This document shows, piece after piece, positions 55,130-64,000 of a stretch of DNA of 64,000 bases. Origin of the DNA: Saccharopolyspora rosea (lineage in GTDB: Bacteria > Actinomycetota > Actinomycetes > Mycobacteriales > Pseudonocardiaceae). Location of the stretch: assembly GCF_025643595.1 (NCBI RefSeq), contig NZ_CP102826.1:930001-994000 (forward strand). Reading direction: 5' to 3'. A model generated the notes under the pieces. The model did not search any database. It saw only the letters and a program-made list of their open reading frames with translations, and had not been told where the DNA came from. Every line of letters starts with the position of its first letter. The stretch's first letter is position 1. The position numbers were made by a program, and so were the translations under genes.

Positions 55130-55993
55130 ATGAAGTTTCTGAGGTTGGGGACCGTCGGGTCGGAGCGTCCGCACGTGCGGGACGACGAAGGTCGTCTGTT
55201 CGACCTGAGCCCGATCACCGCCGACATCGACGGCACGTTCCTGGCCGGGGGTGGCGTGCGGCGCACCGCCGAGGCGCTGGCGGCGGGTGCGCTGTCGCGG
55301 GTGGAGGATCCCGGCGACGGCACCGGTCTGCGGGTCGGCGCGCCGATCGCACGTCCCGGCGCGGTGCTGTGCATCGGGCAGAACTACTCGGCGCACGCCG
55401 CCGAATCGGGATCGGCTCCACCGGAGGTGCCGATCCTGTTCTTCAAGCATCCCAACACCGTCGTCGGCCCGTACGACGAGGTGCTGATCCCGCGCGGGGC
55501 CGAGAAGGTCGACTGGGAGGTCGAACTGGGCGTGGTGCTCGGGCGGCGGGCCCGGTACCTGGACAGCGCGCAGGAGGCGTTGGACTGCATCGCCGGGTTC
55601 GTGGTGTCCAACGACGTCACGGAGCGGGCGTTCCAGAACGAGCACTCCGGCGGGCAGTGGTCCAAGGGCAAGTGCTGCGAGACGTTCAACCCGGTGGGGC
55701 CCTGGTTCGTCCCCGCGTCGGAGGTGGCCGATCCGCAGGCGCTGCGGTTGCGTTCGTGGGTCAACGGCGAGGCGCGGCAGGACTCCACGACCGCCGACAT
55801 GATCTTCGGCGTGGCCGAGCTGGTCCGGAACCTGTCGCAGTACCTGGTGCTGGAGCCGGGCGATCTGCTCAACACCGGGACGCCGCAGGGCGTGGCGTTG
55901 TCCGGCCGGTTCCCGTTCCTGGCGGCCGGCGACGTGGTGGAGATGGAGATCGAGGGCCTCGGGCGGCAGCGCCAGCAGCTGAAGTCGGCGTGA
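55130..55993 (+). CDS. Fumarylacetoacetate hydrolase family protein
   Basis: A 287-residue metal-dependent hydrolase or isomerase. The family motif CIGQNYSAHAAESG is present, followed by LFFKHPNTVVGPYD, the metal ligands in VDWEVELGVVLG and VVSNDVTER, and NTGTPQGVALSG. Members act in catabolism of aromatic acids or sugars (2-keto-3-deoxy acids, acylpyruvates). The substrate is not clear. The ATG at 55130 has AAGGAG 6 bases upstream. An IclR regulator precedes it. Confidence 0.92.
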   Translation: MKFLRLGTVGSERPHVRDDEGRLFDLSPITADIDGTFLAGGGVRRTAEALAAGALSRVEDPGDGTGLRVGAPIARPGAVLCIGQNYSAHAAESGSAPPEVPILFFKHPNTVVGPYDEVLIPRGAEKVDWEVELGVVLGRRARYLDSAQEALDCIAGFVVSNDVTERAFQNEHSGGQWSKGKCCETFNPVGPWFVPASEVADPQALRLRSWVNGEARQDSTTADMIFGVAELVRNLSQYLVLEPGDLLNTGTPQGVALSGRFPFLAAGDVVEMEIEGLGRQRQQLKSA

Positions 55994-55997
55994 TCGA

Positions 55998-56024
55998 GGG
56001 GGCCCGGCGCACTGCCGGGCCCCC
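55998..56024 (+). terminator. Hairpin after the fumarylacetoacetase-family gene
   Basis: GGGGGCCCGGC and GCCGGGCCCCC with a 5-base loop, 5 bases past the stop; no long U-run. Confidence 0.75.
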
Positions 56025-56133
56025 GCCTCTGTGCCAGGTTGAGCCGTTCGGTGCAATCCGAACGTGAATCCCTTTCGTTTTCGATGGTGGGGCGTCTAGC
56101 GTTCCCGCTTGTCGATCAACGAGAGGACCTGGC

Positions 56134-58956
56134 ATGTCACGTCGTCAGCGCGCGGCCGCCGTGCTCAGCGCGGCGGCGGTCGTCGGCTCGCTGCTCATCG
56201 CACCGGCCGCGACCGCGGAACCGGATCCGGACTACTGCCGCGGGCAGTGCGACGAGATCCTCCCGCCGGGGCAGAACGGCAACGCCACCTTCGCCGACCT
56301 CGTCTCGCACATGCTGCTCGGCACCAGGCCGAAGCACTCCGACGACCAGATCGACAAGTACGACCGGCTCGCCGGCGGCTACAAGCGGCTGACGACCGAC
56401 AACATCCGGGACTTCTTCAACGACAACTCCTTCGGCGTGCGGCCCGACGACGTCGAACGCAGCTACCAGCCGCGCCGCGACGTGACGATCGTGCGGGACA
56501 AGACCGCCGGCATCCCGCACATCCACGGCAGCACGCGCTCCGGCACCGAGTTCGGCGCCGGGTACGCCACCGCCGAGGACAAGCTGTTCCTGATGGACGT
56601 CCTGCGCCACGCCGGACGCGGTGAGGTCAGCTCGTTCGCCGGTGGCGCGCCCGCCAACCGCGAGCTGGAACAGCGCTTCTTCGCCACCTCCCCGTACACC
56701 GAGCAGGAGCTCCAGCAGCAGATCGACAGCGTCGCGAAGCAGGGGCCGCGCGGCAGGCAGGCGCTCGCCGACGCGCAGTCCTACGTGGACGGGATCAACA
56801 CCTACATCGACAAGTCGCACCAGGGCCGGTACTTCCCCGGGGAGTACGTGGCCACCGGGCACGTCGACCCGATCACGAACGAGGGGCGGATCGAGCACTT
56901 CAAGCTCACCGACCTGGTGGTGCTCGCCTCGCTCGTCGGCGCCCAGTTCGGCGGTGGTGGTGGCGGCGAGGTGCAGAACGCCATCGCCCGGATGGCCCTC
57001 GACGAACGGTTCGGGCCCGAACGCGGCGAGCAGATCTGGCGCACCTTCCGGGCGGAGAACGACCCCGAAGCCGTCTCCACGGTCCACGATGGACAGTCGT
57101 TCCCGTACGGCGGGACACCGGCCCACCCCACGGGTGTGGCGATGCCCGACCCCGGCTCGGTGACCGAGCAGCAGCTGGTGTTCGACCCCACCGGTTCGGC
57201 CGCGAAACCGGACAGCACCACCTCGCGTCCCGAGTCGGCAACGCCGCGCCCCCGTTCCGACGATCCGGTCGAGAGCCTGCGCGGCATCTTCGACGACGGC
57301 GTCGTGCCGCGCGGCATGGGACAACCGCACGGGATGTCCAACGCACTGGTCGTCTCCGGTTCGCACACCGCCAGCGGCCACCCGGTGGCCGTCTTCGGGC
57401 CGCAGACCGGGTACTTCGCGCCGCAGCTGCTCACCCTCCAGGAGCTGCAGGGGCCGGGCATCTCGTCGAAGGGCGCGTCGTTCGCGGGCCTGAGCTTCTA
57501 CACCCTGCTCGGTCGCGGCCAGGACTACGCGTGGAGCGCGACCACCGCGGCGCAGGACATCATCGACACCTACGCGGTCCCGCTCTGCGAACCCGACGGC
57601 CGCCCGGCGACCAAGGACTCCGACCACTACCTGTTCCACGGCCAGTGCCTGCCGTTCAAGGTCGTCGAACGCGATGACGCGTGGAAGCCCAACCTCGGGG
57701 ACAGCACCCCGGCCGGGTCCTACCGGCTGGTGTCGCTGCGCACCGAGTACGGCCCGGTGACCCATCGCGCCACCGTCGGCGGCAAGCCGGTCGCCTACAC
57801 CACGGCGCGCAGCACCTTCCTGCACGAGGTCGACTCGATCATCGGGTTCCAGAAGTTCAACGACCCGGGCGCGATCACCTCGGCGCAGGCGTTCCAGCGC
57901 GCGGCCCACGACATCAACTACACGTTCAACTGGTTCTACGCCGACTCGCGCGACACCGCCTACTTCAACTCCGGCGCCAACGTCGCGCGCAAACCCGACG
58001 TCGACCCGAGCATGCCGATCGTCTCCGACCCCGCCCACGAGTGGCAGGGCTGGAACCCGGCCGACAACACCGCCGCGTACGCGCCCTTCCAGCAGCACCC
58101 CCACTCGATCAACCAGGACTACTACATCAGCTGGAACAACAAGCAGGCGCCCGGCACCAGCGGAGCCGGACTGGAGAAGAGCGCCGTGCAGCGCGGTGAT
58201 CTGCTCGACCGGCGGGTGTCCGCGCTCGCCGCCGGGGGCGAGGTCGACCGGGCGAACCTCACCCGGGCGATGGCCGACGCCGGCGTGGCCGACCTGCGCG
58301 CCGAGCGGATCCTGCCCGACCTGCTGCGCGTCATCGACAGCGCTCCCGTCTCCGACCCCGCCGACGCCGCGCGGGTGAAGGAGCTGCGCGACTGGCTGGC
58401 CGACGGCGGCAAGCGCGTGGAGACCTCGCCCGGCAGCCACCACTACGCGCACGAGTCGGCGATCCGCCTGATGGACGCCTGGTGGCCGCTGCTGGTGCGC
58501 GGCGAGTTCGAACCGGCGCTGGGTTCCGACGCCTACCAGGCGCTCACGCACGCCATGCAGATCAACGAGTCGCCGTCCGGCTGGCAGAACGGGGAACCCG
58601 GGCTGCACGTCGGCCAGGGGCACCAGGGTTCGGCGTTCCAGTACGGCTGGTTCGGCCAGGTGTCCAAGGACATCCGCGGCGTGCTCGGCGAACCCGTGCC
58701 CGGCGGCTTCGGCGCACCGCTGTGCGGCGGGGGAGACCCGTCGGCCTGCCGCCAGGTGCTGCTGGACACGTTGGAGCAGGCGGAGCGGACACCGGCGGAC
58801 CAGACCTACCCCGGCGACGCGGACTGCCAGGCCGGGGACCAGTGGTGCGCCGACTCGATCGTGCACTCCAAGCTCGGCGGCATCAGCCAGCGCAAGATCA
58901 GCTGGCAGAACCGGCCCACCTACCAGCAGGTGGTCGAGTTCCCGGCCCACCGCTGA
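56134..58956 (+). CDS. Secreted penicillin acylase family enzyme
   Basis: A 940-residue Ntn-hydrolase precursor. An N-terminal signal peptide ends near ATAEP (residue 29). The alpha part contains VTIVRDKTAGIPHIHGSTRS and GYATAEDKLFLMDVLRHAGRG. The beta subunit would begin at Ser402 in HGMSNALVVSG; the residue before the cut is Met instead of the usual Gly. Later landmarks are YAWSATTAAQD and FNWFYADSRDTAYFNSG. Such enzymes hydrolyse amides: penicillins, acyl-homoserine lactones (PvdQ type) or lipopeptide tails such as aculeacin. The substrate is open. A strong hairpin follows. Confidence 0.92.
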   Translation: MSRRQRAAAVLSAAAVVGSLLIAPAATAEPDPDYCRGQCDEILPPGQNGNATFADLVSHMLLGTRPKHSDDQIDKYDRLAGGYKRLTTDNIRDFFNDNSFGVRPDDVERSYQPRRDVTIVRDKTAGIPHIHGSTRSGTEFGAGYATAEDKLFLMDVLRHAGRGEVSSFAGGAPANRELEQRFFATSPYTEQELQQQIDSVAKQGPRGRQALADAQSYVDGINTYIDKSHQGRYFPGEYVATGHVDPITNEGRIEHFKLTDLVVLASLVGAQFGGGGGGEVQNAIARMALDERFGPERGEQIWRTFRAENDPEAVSTVHDGQSFPYGGTPAHPTGVAMPDPGSVTEQQLVFDPTGSAAKPDSTTSRPESATPRPRSDDPVESLRGIFDDGVVPRGMGQPHGMSNALVVSGSHTASGHPVAVFGPQTGYFAPQLLTLQELQGPGISSKGASFAGLSFYTLLGRGQDYAWSATTAAQDIIDTYAVPLCEPDGRPATKDSDHYLFHGQCLPFKVVERDDAWKPNLGDSTPAGSYRLVSLRTEYGPVTHRATVGGKPVAYTTARSTFLHEVDSIIGFQKFNDPGAITSAQAFQRAAHDINYTFNWFYADSRDTAYFNSGANVARKPDVDPSMPIVSDPAHEWQGWNPADNTAAYAPFQQHPHSINQDYYISWNNKQAPGTSGAGLEKSAVQRGDLLDRRVSALAAGGEVDRANLTRAMADAGVADLRAERILPDLLRVIDSAPVSDPADAARVKELRDWLADGGKRVETSPGSHHYAHESAIRLMDAWWPLLVRGEFEPALGSDAYQALTHAMQINESPSGWQNGEPGLHVGQGHQGSAFQYGWFGQVSKDIRGVLGEPVPGGFGAPLCGGGDPSACRQVLLDTLEQAERTPADQTYPGDADCQAGDQWCADSIVHSKLGGISQRKISWQNRPTYQQVVEFPAHR

Positions 58957-59123
58957 CCCGCCGCGCGGTCGCGGCAGGACACCGGAGCGCCCCCGTCCCG
59001 CGGGGCGCTCCGGTGTCCACTTCGGACACCTCGGTCGTCGCGGCGGACCCGCCGGACCACCGCGGCGGTGAGGGCGAACGCCACCGCGGCCTCGATCAGC
59101 AACACCGTCCACACCTCGGTCAT
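58920..59123 (-). CDS. Possible small membrane protein, 67 aa
   Basis: The ATG at 59123 has AGGAG 7 bases upstream and opens MTEVWTVLLIEAAVAFALTA, a single membrane helix, followed by VVRRVRRDD. The helix with a basic stop-transfer looks like a real coding sequence. The frame then runs through the terminator hairpin and overlaps the penicillin acylase 3' end, so the C-terminal half is doubtful, perhaps after a lost stop codon. Confidence 0.45.
   Translation of the reverse strand: MTEVWTVLLIEAAVAFALTAAVVRRVRRDDRGVRSGHRSAPRDGGAPVSCRDRAAGQRWAGNSTTCW
58978..59017 (+). terminator. Strong hairpin after the penicillin acylase gene
   Basis: GACACCGGAGCGCCCC (58978-58993) pairs perfectly with GGGGCGCTCCGGTGTC (59002-59017). 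Confidence 0.8.
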
Positions 59124-59294
59124 CGCGCACTCCTGTCCAGGACTTCCCGTCACGGCAACGGCTTCCGGACGCCCAGCGCCAGCGCGGTGGCGGCCACCCG
59201 CCAGGCGCGGTGCAGCAGGGTCATGCCGACATCGTCGGGCGCCGCCGGGACGCGAACGAGTGGCCTGATGGCCAACATGTGCAAGAATCGGGCC

Positions 59295-60278
59295 ATGGCC
59301 GTGTTCCGACACCCCGATCGGCACCGGATCGCGGTCCTGGTCCGGCCGGGACTCCTGCCGATGGAACTGGGGATCGTGCACCAGCTGTTCTCGCAGGCCG
59401 CGGGGCCGGACGGGCAGCCGCTGTACGAGGTCGTGACCTGCGCCGCCACCCCCGGCCAGGTGCGCACCACCGCCGACTTCCCGGTCGGCGTGGCCCACGG
59501 GCCGGAGGCCCTGGCCGAGGCCGACACCGTGTTCGTCCCGGCGAGCGACGAGGACTACGCGCCCCCGGCCGACGGGCGCCTGACCCCGGAACTCGCCGAC
59601 GCCCTCGGCCGCATCCGGCCGCACGCCCGGATCGCGTCGATCTGCACCGGAGCGTTCGTGCTCGCGGGCGCGGGACTGCTCGACGGCCGCCGGGCCACCA
59701 CGCACTGGAACGCCGTGGACCGGTTCCGCAGCCGGTACCCGGACGTCGACCTCGACCCCGACGTGCTCTACGTCGACGAGGGCACCGTGCTGACCTCGGC
59801 GGGCGAGGCGTCCGGGATCGACCTGTGCCTGCACATGATCCGGCAGGACCACGGCAGCGCGGTCGCCAACGAGGTGGCCCGCTCGACGGTCGTGCCCGCA
59901 CACCGGGACGGCGGCCAGGCGCAGTTCATCCGCCGGGCCGTCCCCGAACCGGGGCAGTCGTCCACCGGCCGGGCGCGCGAGTGGGCGCTGCGCAACCTCG
60001 GCGACGTCCTGACGCTGCGCGAACTCGCGTCCCGGGAGTCGATGAGCGTGCGCACGTTCACCAGGCGGTTCCGGGACGAGACGGGCATGTCGCCGTTGCA
60101 GTGGCTGACGCGGCAGCGCGTCGAACGCGCCCGGCAGCTGCTGGAGGAGACGGACCTGCCGGTCGACCGGATCGCCCGGGACGCCGGGTTCGGCACCGCG
60201 GCGTCGCTGCGGCAGCACCTGCGAGCCCAGCTCGGCACCTCGCCGAGCGCCTACCGCAGCACGTTCCACGGCGCCTGA
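59295..60278 (+). CDS. GlxA family AraC-type transcriptional regulator
   Basis: A 327-residue protein with an N-terminal DJ-1/PfpI (class I glutaminase-like) domain, about residues 8-175, with SICTGAFVLAGAGLLDGRRATTHW, and a C-terminal AraC helix-turn-helix pair (LTLRELASRESMSVRTFTRR, DRIARDAGFGTAASLRQHL). Such regulators often sense small amides or nitrogen compounds. The ATG at 59295 is used; ATG 59268 is in frame upstream. It lies between an acylase and an M20 hydrolase and might control either. Confidence 0.92.
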   Translation: MAVFRHPDRHRIAVLVRPGLLPMELGIVHQLFSQAAGPDGQPLYEVVTCAATPGQVRTTADFPVGVAHGPEALAEADTVFVPASDEDYAPPADGRLTPELADALGRIRPHARIASICTGAFVLAGAGLLDGRRATTHWNAVDRFRSRYPDVDLDPDVLYVDEGTVLTSAGEASGIDLCLHMIRQDHGSAVANEVARSTVVPAHRDGGQAQFIRRAVPEPGQSSTGRAREWALRNLGDVLTLRELASRESMSVRTFTRRFRDETGMSPLQWLTRQRVERARQLLEETDLPVDRIARDAGFGTAASLRQHLRAQLGTSPSAYRSTFHGA

Positions 60279-60438
60279 GAGCCTGCTTCCGAACTCGTTG
60301 TGCGCGGCGGCGCTGGTTGCCGTGCCACGCGCGAAGACCGGTCCTGAATCGGCCGTCGGATTGGCCGATTCCCGCGTTCCGTTCCATGCTCGCGCGTGGC
60401 AGCGTGGTGGCGCATGTGAGTGAGGATCGGAGGTGCAC

Positions 60439-61692
60439 ATGGTCGACGTGAGCGCCGTGTTGGGGCGACTTCCGGACATCCGCGGCGATCTGACCGAGCT
60501 GTACGAGGACCTGCACGCCAACCCGGAGCTGTCGTTCGCCGAGCACCGCACCGCCGCGGAGGTGGCGCGCCGGCTGGAGGCGCTGGGGCTGGAGGTGGCC
60601 ACGGGCGTCGGCCGCACCGGAGTCGTCGGCGTGCTCCGCAACGGCGACGGCCCCACCGCGCTGCTGCGCGCCGACTTCGACGCGCTGCCGGTGCTGGAGC
60701 AGACCGGTCTCGACTACGCCAGCACCAAGCGGGGCACCGACCCGGACGGCAACGACGTCCCGGTGATGCACGCGTGCGGGCACGACATGCACGTCACCTG
60801 CCTGATCGGCGCGCTCGACCTGCTCGTCCACGCGCGGGAGAGCTGGTCGGGCACCGTGCTGGCGGTGTTCCAGCCGGCCGAGGAGATCGGCGCGGGCGCC
60901 CGGGCGATGGTCGAGGACGGGCTGTTCGAGCGGTTCGGCACCCCGGACGTGTGCCTCGGCCAGCACGTCTTCCCGTTCCCGGCGGGCACGGTCGGCTGGC
61001 TCAGCGGCCCGAGCATGTCGGCCGCCGACGGGTTGCGCGTCACCCTGTTCGGCCGCGGCGCGCACGGTTCCCAGCCGGAGAACTCCGTCGACCCGGTGGT
61101 GCTGGCCGCGGCGACCGTGATGCGGTTGCAGACCGTGGTGTCCCGCGAGATCGCCGCCGCGGACCGCGCGGTGGTGACCGTCGGCGCGATCCGCGCGGGC
61201 ACGAAGGACAACATCATCCCGGACCAGGCGGAACTGCGGATCAACGTGCGCAGCTTCGCCGAACCGGTCCGGGAACGGGCCATCGCCGCGATCAAGCGCA
61301 TCGTCCGCGCCGAAGCGGCCGCCTCCGGAGCCGAGCGCGAACCCGAATTCGAACCGATCCACGACTTCCCGGTCCTGGTCAACGACCCGGACGCCACCGA
61401 GCGCACGGCGGCGGCCCTGCGCAAGCAGCTCGGCGACGGCAACGTCAACCGGCTCGACCCGGTCACCGGCAGCGAGGACGTCGGCATCTTCGGCACCGCC
61501 GCCGGCGCTCCGACCTGCTACTGGATGTTCGGCGGCGTCGACCCGGACGCCTTCGCCGCGGCCGAGCGGGCGGGCACCCGCGCCCGCGACATCCCCTCCA
61601 ACCACTCGCCGTTCTTCGCGCCGGTCGTCGAACCCACGCTCACCACGGGCGTCACGGCCATGACCACGGCCGCCCTGGAATGGTTGGGGTGA
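60439..61692 (+). CDS. M20 family amidohydrolase/peptidase
   Basis: A 417-residue zinc hydrolase of the IAA-amino acid/hippurate hydrolase group. Metal-binding motifs: VMHACGHDMHVT, QPAEEIGAGA and the dimer-domain FGRGAHGSQPENSVDP. Members split N-acyl or aminobenzoyl amino acids. The ATG at 60439 follows GGAGGTG. A strong hairpin comes after it. Confidence 0.92.
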   Translation: MVDVSAVLGRLPDIRGDLTELYEDLHANPELSFAEHRTAAEVARRLEALGLEVATGVGRTGVVGVLRNGDGPTALLRADFDALPVLEQTGLDYASTKRGTDPDGNDVPVMHACGHDMHVTCLIGALDLLVHARESWSGTVLAVFQPAEEIGAGARAMVEDGLFERFGTPDVCLGQHVFPFPAGTVGWLSGPSMSAADGLRVTLFGRGAHGSQPENSVDPVVLAAATVMRLQTVVSREIAAADRAVVTVGAIRAGTKDNIIPDQAELRINVRSFAEPVRERAIAAIKRIVRAEAAASGAEREPEFEPIHDFPVLVNDPDATERTAAALRKQLGDGNVNRLDPVTGSEDVGIFGTAAGAPTCYWMFGGVDPDAFAAAERAGTRARDIPSNHSPFFAPVVEPTLTTGVTAMTTAALEWLG

Positions 61693-61733
61693 CAGCGCAG
61701 GTCCGGTGCGGACGGGCAGGCCCCCGGAGATGA

Positions 61734-61778
61734 CGAACGGCCCCCTGGTGTCCGGTTCGGACGTCAGGGGGCCGTTCG
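61734..61778. terminator. Hairpin between convergent genes
   Basis: CGAACGGCCCCCTG (61734-61747) pairs with CAGGGGGCCGTTCG (61765-61778), between the M20 hydrolase and the OFA transporter, serving both strands. Confidence 0.8.
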
Positions 61779-61787
61779 GTTGCGGGG

Positions 61788-63281
61788 TCAGTGCTGGGGG
61801 GAGTCGGTCTTCGCCTTCTCCTCGGCGGCGTCGGCCTCCGCCGGTTCCGCCGCCGCTGCCTCCGGCTCGACCTCAGCGGCAGCCGACTCAGCCTCAGCAG
61901 CCGGCTCCGCCTCGGCGGCCTCGGCCGGTTCCGCCGTCTCGGCCTGCGGCCCGGTTCCGGCGGCCGGGGCCGGTTCGTGGAAGCGGGCGTCGACCGGGCG
62001 GATGAGCTCGTTGGCGACGAAGCCGACGACCAGCAGCGCGATCATGATGTAGAAGGACACCGAGTACAGGTCGGAGCCCGACTTGCCCGCGCTCTTCCCG
62101 GCGTCGGCGAGGGCGTCCACGATCAGCGGCCCGAGGACGCCCGCCACCGACCAGGCGGTGAGCAGGCGACCGTGGATGGCGCCGACCTCGTAGGTGCCGA
62201 ACAGGTCCTTGAGGTAGGCGGGCATGGTGGAGAACCCGCCGCCGTAGAAGGACAGGATCAGCATGCCGCAGGCGATGAACAGCGGGACGCTGGAGGTGCC
62301 CAGCAGCATCAGGCCCACGTAGAGCAGCGCGCCGCCACCGAGGTAGAGGCGGTAGATGTTCTTGCGCCCCACCGCGTCGGAGGCCGAGGACCAGACGAAG
62401 CGGCCCAGCATGTTGGTCAGCGACAGCATGGACACGAAGGCCGCGGCCAACCCCGCCGACACCGGCGTCGAGGTGCCGGAGAAGAAGTCCTTGATCATCG
62501 GCGCGGCCTTCTCCAGGATGCCGATGCCCGCCGTGACGTTGAGGCACAGCGCCGCCCACAGCAGCCAGAACTGCGGGGTGCGCAGGGCGTTGCGGGCCGA
62601 GACGCGCGGTCCGGCCGCCTTCGCGGTCTGCTCGGGCGGGTTCCAGCCCTTCGGGCGCCAGCCCTCCGGGGGCACCCGGACCAGGAACACGCCGATGCTC
62701 ATGACCACGGCGTAGACGATGCCGTGCACCAGGAACGTGGCGGCGATCCCACCGGAGGTCTTGCCGAACCCGTTGAGCATCGCGGTCGACCACGGGGAGG
62801 CGATGAGCGCGCCGCCGCCGAAGCCCATGATCGCGATGCCGGTCGCCATCCCGGGGCGGTCGGGGAACCACTTCATCAGCGTCGACACCGGCGAGATGTA
62901 GCCGATGCCGAGACCGATCCCGCCGATGACGCCGTAACCCAGCACCACCAGCCAGTACTGGGACGCCGCCATCCCCGCCGCGGAGACGAGGAAGCCCGCG
63001 GCGAAGCAGATCGTGGACACCAGCATCGCCCAGCGCGGTCCGCGCCGTTCCACCAGCGTGCCGCCGAACGCGGCGGACAGCCCGAGCACCAGGATCCCGA
63101 TCTGGAACGGCAGAGCGCTGCCCGACCCGCTGATGCCCAGGCTGTTCTCCAGCGGGGTTTTGAAGACGCTCCACGCGTACACCTGCCCGATCGACAGGTG
63201 AACGGCCAATGCCGCGGGGGGAACGAGCCAACGATTCCAGCTCGGCGGTGCGACAATTGGGTAGCGGTCGAGTAACTTCAA
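61788..63281 (-). CDS. OFA family MFS transporter (oxalate/formate antiporter-like)
   Basis: A 497-residue major facilitator protein with twelve membrane helices. The OFA opening is visible as HLSIGQVYAWSVFKTPLE, with GIGLGIGYISPVSTLMKWFPDRPGMATGIA (conserved loop, split here as GIGLGIGYISPV and KWFPDRPGMA) and GRFVWSSASDAVGRKN. Substrates of actinobacterial members are carboxylates but mostly undefined. The last 60 residues are an Ala/Glu-rich cytosolic tail, longer than usual. The TTG at 63281 has AGGAGG upstream. It is divergent from a DUF485 gene, which usually pairs with an acetate permease. Confidence 0.9.
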   Translation of the reverse strand: MKLLDRYPIVAPPSWNRWLVPPAALAVHLSIGQVYAWSVFKTPLENSLGISGSGSALPFQIGILVLGLSAAFGGTLVERRGPRWAMLVSTICFAAGFLVSAAGMAASQYWLVVLGYGVIGGIGLGIGYISPVSTLMKWFPDRPGMATGIAIMGFGGGALIASPWSTAMLNGFGKTSGGIAATFLVHGIVYAVVMSIGVFLVRVPPEGWRPKGWNPPEQTAKAAGPRVSARNALRTPQFWLLWAALCLNVTAGIGILEKAAPMIKDFFSGTSTPVSAGLAAAFVSMLSLTNMLGRFVWSSASDAVGRKNIYRLYLGGGALLYVGLMLLGTSSVPLFIACGMLILSFYGGGFSTMPAYLKDLFGTYEVGAIHGRLLTAWSVAGVLGPLIVDALADAGKSAGKSGSDLYSVSFYIMIALLVVGFVANELIRPVDARFHEPAPAAGTGPQAETAEPAEAAEAEPAAEAESAAAEVEPEAAAAEPAEADAAEEKAKTDSPQH

Positions 63282-63652
63282 CGACTCCGACCTCCTGCTC
63301 TGCGGATTGTGGCGGCGCTGATTGCCTGGGAAATCCGGGGGGATCTTACAACCGGCGATGCCGCTGTCCAGACCTCGAACGCGACGGCCGGTGTAACGCC
63401 GGTCGACGGAAGCGCGACATCTCCAATAACGGAGGACAATGGGCGTCGATCACCCATGCAGCCGAGTCGATTTGCCCGAATTTACTCGGCGGTCGCAGAA
63501 TGGTGACATCGCAGTGACGTGGATTACTCCGTTCGGTTCAACGCGCTGCTGCGCGCGATCCAACGACCGTACCCCCTGTACGTCCGCAATTTGGGCGGAT
63601 TAGCCTGCGCCATCAGGGGATTCCTCGGCACAGTTGGCCCAGGGAGGCTGCT
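63282..63652. promoter_or_regulatory. Divergent promoter region, OFA transporter/DUF485
   Basis: About 370 bases without a convincing gene. GGCCGGTGTAACGCCGGTC near 63390 and GTACCCCCTGTAC near 63570 are inverted repeats that could be regulatory. Confidence 0.4.
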
Positions 63653-64000
63653 ATGAGCACAACCACCTCGTCGAGCGTGCATCGTCGTAGGTGGGAACAC
63701 GAACCCGCGGGCGGCGTCGCGCAATTCGGCAACGCCGGCCAGCGGGCTCTGCGGAGGACGGCCGAGCGGCCTGATTTCGACGCCATTCGGCGCAGTGCCG
63801 ACTTCGCCGACCTGCGACGGCGGGTGCGGCTGTTCATCTTCCCGGCGGGGGCACTCTTCTTGTTCTGGTACGTCGGCTATGTACTGCTCGCCGCATATGC
63901 CCCCGCATTCATGAGTCAGAAGTTGTGGGGAGCGGTCAACGTCGGACTGGTGCTCGGACTCCTCCAATTCGTTTCGACCGGCGCGCTGACGCTGCTTTAC
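63653..64000 (+). CDS. DUF485 family membrane protein, 5' part
   Basis: The first 116 residues are visible; the gene runs off the end. After a basic N-terminal region, the DUF485 core appears: DFADLRRRVRLFIFPAGALF, FLFWYVGYVLLAAYAPAFM, and GAVNVGLVLGLLQFVSTGAL, with two membrane helices. DUF485 (YjcH-like) genes normally precede actP, a sodium-solute symporter for acetate, so that gene probably follows. The ATG at 63653 has GGGAGG upstream. Confidence 0.9.
   Translation, partial: MSTTTSSSVHRRRWEHEPAGGVAQFGNAGQRALRRTAERPDFDAIRRSADFADLRRRVRLFIFPAGALFLFWYVGYVLLAAYAPAFMSQKLWGAVNVGLVLGLLQFVSTGALTLLY

Noticed and set aside
56137-59130. 997-codon minus-strand frame antisense to the acylase
   Set aside because: The plus-strand penicillin acylase is unmistakable. 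The antisense product has no recognisable motif.

Overview
The window is very GC-rich DNA with frequent GTG and TTG starts, tight ATGA/GTGA gene overlaps and a typical actinobacterial gene set: NNH/NACHT protein, ESX/EspG module, XRE-DUF397 pair, CysO/Mec sulfur system and a mycobacterial-type Sdh1. It looks like a chromosomal segment of a Pseudonocardiaceae actinomycete, most probably Saccharopolyspora or a close relative. The genus is an inference from gene content and style, not from a search.

Layout. 1-1171: 5' part of a form II CoxL-type molybdenum hydroxylase (minus). 1.9-5.7 kb: a small protein and a succinate dehydrogenase operon of the mycobacterial Sdh1 type. 5.7-7.6 kb (minus): a three-gene operon of a TIGR04222 membrane protein with a Gly/Cys tail, a DUF692 iron enzyme and a DUF2063-like partner; this is the most interesting system here. 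8.1-11.2 kb: a type VII secretion substrate module (PE-like protein, DUF3558 lipoprotein, WxG/PPE-like Gly-rich protein, EspG chaperone) closed by a perfect terminator. 11.5-16.3 kb: VanZ protein, Tat-exported guanine deaminase, SDR, DUF305-like lipoprotein. 16.7-20.6 kb: ctaD, serB and a PTH2-type peptidyl-tRNA hydrolase. 20.8-25.1 kb (minus): an ECF biotin transporter operon, bioY-AMP ligase-thiolase-bioM-bioN.

25.2-37.2 kb holds a block I recognise as collinear with the Mycobacterium tuberculosis Rv1329c-Rv1341 region: dinG, (pncA), pncB, clpS, DUF2017, a P1 peptidase (frameshifted here), mec, cysO, cysM, rhomboid, murI, a metallo-beta-lactamase-fold protein, rph and rdgB. Directly after rdgB sits a large NACHT-leucine-rich-repeat protein (37.2-40.4 kb), a candidate antiphage NLR-like gene at the end of the conserved block.

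40.6-50.7 kb: TauE/SafE permease, Bcp peroxiredoxin, PoxB, an XRE/DUF397 pair, a methyltransferase, an ArnT-like glycosyltransferase, a NarL-type two-component pair and a secreted trypsin-like protease. 50.9-64 kb: an isoleucyl-tRNA synthetase whose HIGH motif is the swapped GXHH form, an IclR regulator with a fumarylacetoacetase-family enzyme, a secreted penicillin acylase-family enzyme, a GlxA-type AraC regulator, an M20 amidohydrolase, an OFA-family transporter and the start of a DUF485 gene that runs off the end. I saw no rRNA, tRNA, CRISPR array, transposase or replication origin.
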